Below, one piece after another: positions 63,457-64,000 of a stretch of 64,000 nucleotides of DNA. The notes beneath the pieces are model-generated. The model searched no databases. It worked only from the letters and a program-made list of their open reading frames with translations, and was not told where the DNA came from. The stretch covers positions 32,429,200 to 32,493,199 of the forward strand of contig NC_079427.1 of assembly GCF_026213295.1 (NCBI RefSeq). The letters are read 5' to 3'. The stretch is from Gadus chalcogrammus (taxonomy: Eukaryota; Chordata; Actinopteri; Gadiformes; Gadidae). Both the position numbers and the translations under genes were made by a program. Within the stretch, counting starts at the first letter, position 1. Each line of letters starts with the position of its first letter.

Positions 63457-64000
63457 CCCTGTACCACAAAGCTCGCTTAGAGGGTTAGCGAGGTATGTTG
63501 AGCTCCAAGCCTGGGTTAGTTGTACCACGAAAGTCGATCTCTTTTAGCGTCGCTGTATCACCATGGTGACTTATGCTCGCAACCAAAACTGGTCGGGAGC
63601 AGTTTTTCGGCTTAGTCTAGCCGGAGATCGGCTACTTAAATCGGCGTGCGCAGCTTCCTAGCCCCTCCTCTGACAATGGCGTCACAATTTATGGGTGTTC
63701 CCGTGGACCTCGGCGCACTTCTCGTACAGGCGTCCCTCCGGAGACAGAGGGTTTTACGGGACAGAACCGATCCCTTGGCATTGTCTGACGATATTCAGAT
63801 TTCAGACTTTATTTTCATTATGCAAACAACAAAATTGGGGTTCTTCATGAGAGATAAAGATTCTCATCAGAGGGTGTTCGTTATTTGATCGTCCTTTTGG
63901 ACCTTATGTAGACAATGCTTACTGTTGCGCATTGAGTCTCCGTGACAGAGTGCTAGAGTGGAGGTAGCGCGTCAGTCTTGAATTTCTGGGGGGTTCGACT
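63457..64000 (+). mobile_element. Left part of another Harbinger-type element (runs off window)
   Basis: GAGCCCTGTACCACAAAGCT and repeated GTACCACGAAAG-type motifs precede a Harbinger-like coding start. The right end is outside the window, so size and target duplication are unknown. Confidence 0.5.
63676..63888 (+). pseudogene. Harbinger transposase N-terminal fragment
   Basis: ATG 63676 encodes VPVDLGALLVQASLRRQRVL then RDRTDPLALSDD. This resembles the start of many fish Harbinger transposases ('V-x-x-G-A-x-x-V-x-x-x-L-R-R-x-R-V-x-R-D-R-x-D-P-L-A'), which are DDE enzymes. After LALSDD the similarity leaves this frame; a different frame downstream (63890-63950) reads GPYVDNAYCCALSLRDRV-like sequence. 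A stop occurs at 63886-63888. This indicates frameshifting or an intron. An upstream in-frame ATG exists at 63646, but the similarity begins after 63676. Catalytic residues lie beyond the window. Confidence 0.55.

Overview
The window looks like repeat-rich, intron-bearing nuclear DNA of a ray-finned (teleost-type) fish. The evidence is the transposon complement: a Tol2-like hAT, PIF/Harbinger elements with separate transposase and MADF genes, a KDZ/Zisupton-type element, a CR1/L2-type LINE with an esterase ORF1, several TTAA-target elements, and long CA/GT/CT microsatellites. Spliced exons with GT..AG borders are common. I found no ordinary host gene, no tRNA or rRNA gene, and nothing prokaryotic. 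No species call is possible.

Layout. 1-12498: a ~189-bp satellite in forward orientation. Its right half is a clean six-monomer higher-order repeat of ~1.14 kb; its left 5.7 kb is full of single-base indels. 12816-13739: a TTAA-flanked foldback element whose loop encodes a P2X7-C-terminal-like cysteine motif. 13794-16216: the same satellite in reverse orientation, split by a Tol2-like hAT with a perfect 8-bp target duplication (TSD). 16726-20523: an almost complete Harbinger element (transposase on +, MADF partner on -). 20690-25540: a helix-turn-helix exon relic, a 2-kb TTAA element containing a ~400-bp-arm palindrome, a solo LTR carrying a Harbinger-like MITE, and a 44-bp minisatellite. 25540-33063: a CR1/L2-type LINE broken by a Harbinger-like MITE, a copied 185-bp fragment and a hAT MITE. 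33064-38090: a decayed minus-strand gene of unknown family, a foldback repeat, an LTR-like block and unassigned DNA.

38099-48423 is the most notable object: a 10.3-kb DNA transposon with matching termini and a perfect 8-bp TSD (CCCCCAGT). It carries one long, many-exon gene on the + strand encoding zinc fingers, an 18-aa repeat tract, a SWIM-like finger, a KDZ-type transposase core, a SAP-like helix pair and a Ulp1/C48-type SUMO-protease domain. It has several frameshifts and a nested hAT, so this copy is dead, but its architecture is readable.

48432-64000: mostly unassigned DNA with microsatellites and nested elements. A CACTGCAAAA-type MITE at 51 kb is split by a 3.3-kb element of unassigned superfamily (17-bp inverted termini, 7-bp TSD) and by a second copy of the 21.6-kb TTAA family. 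A GC-rich Harbinger-like MITE lies at 58.8 kb. A TTAA element starting at 60.4 kb bears an unrecognised spliced gene and is invaded by a THAP-encoding element. The N-terminal part of another Harbinger transposase runs off the right edge.

The genes here are mobile-element genes acting for their own elements (transposase plus DNA-binding partner in Harbinger; transposase plus protease in the KDZ element; ORF1 esterase plus ORF2 endonuclease/reverse transcriptase in the LINE). Most are broken by frameshifts, stops or later insertions.
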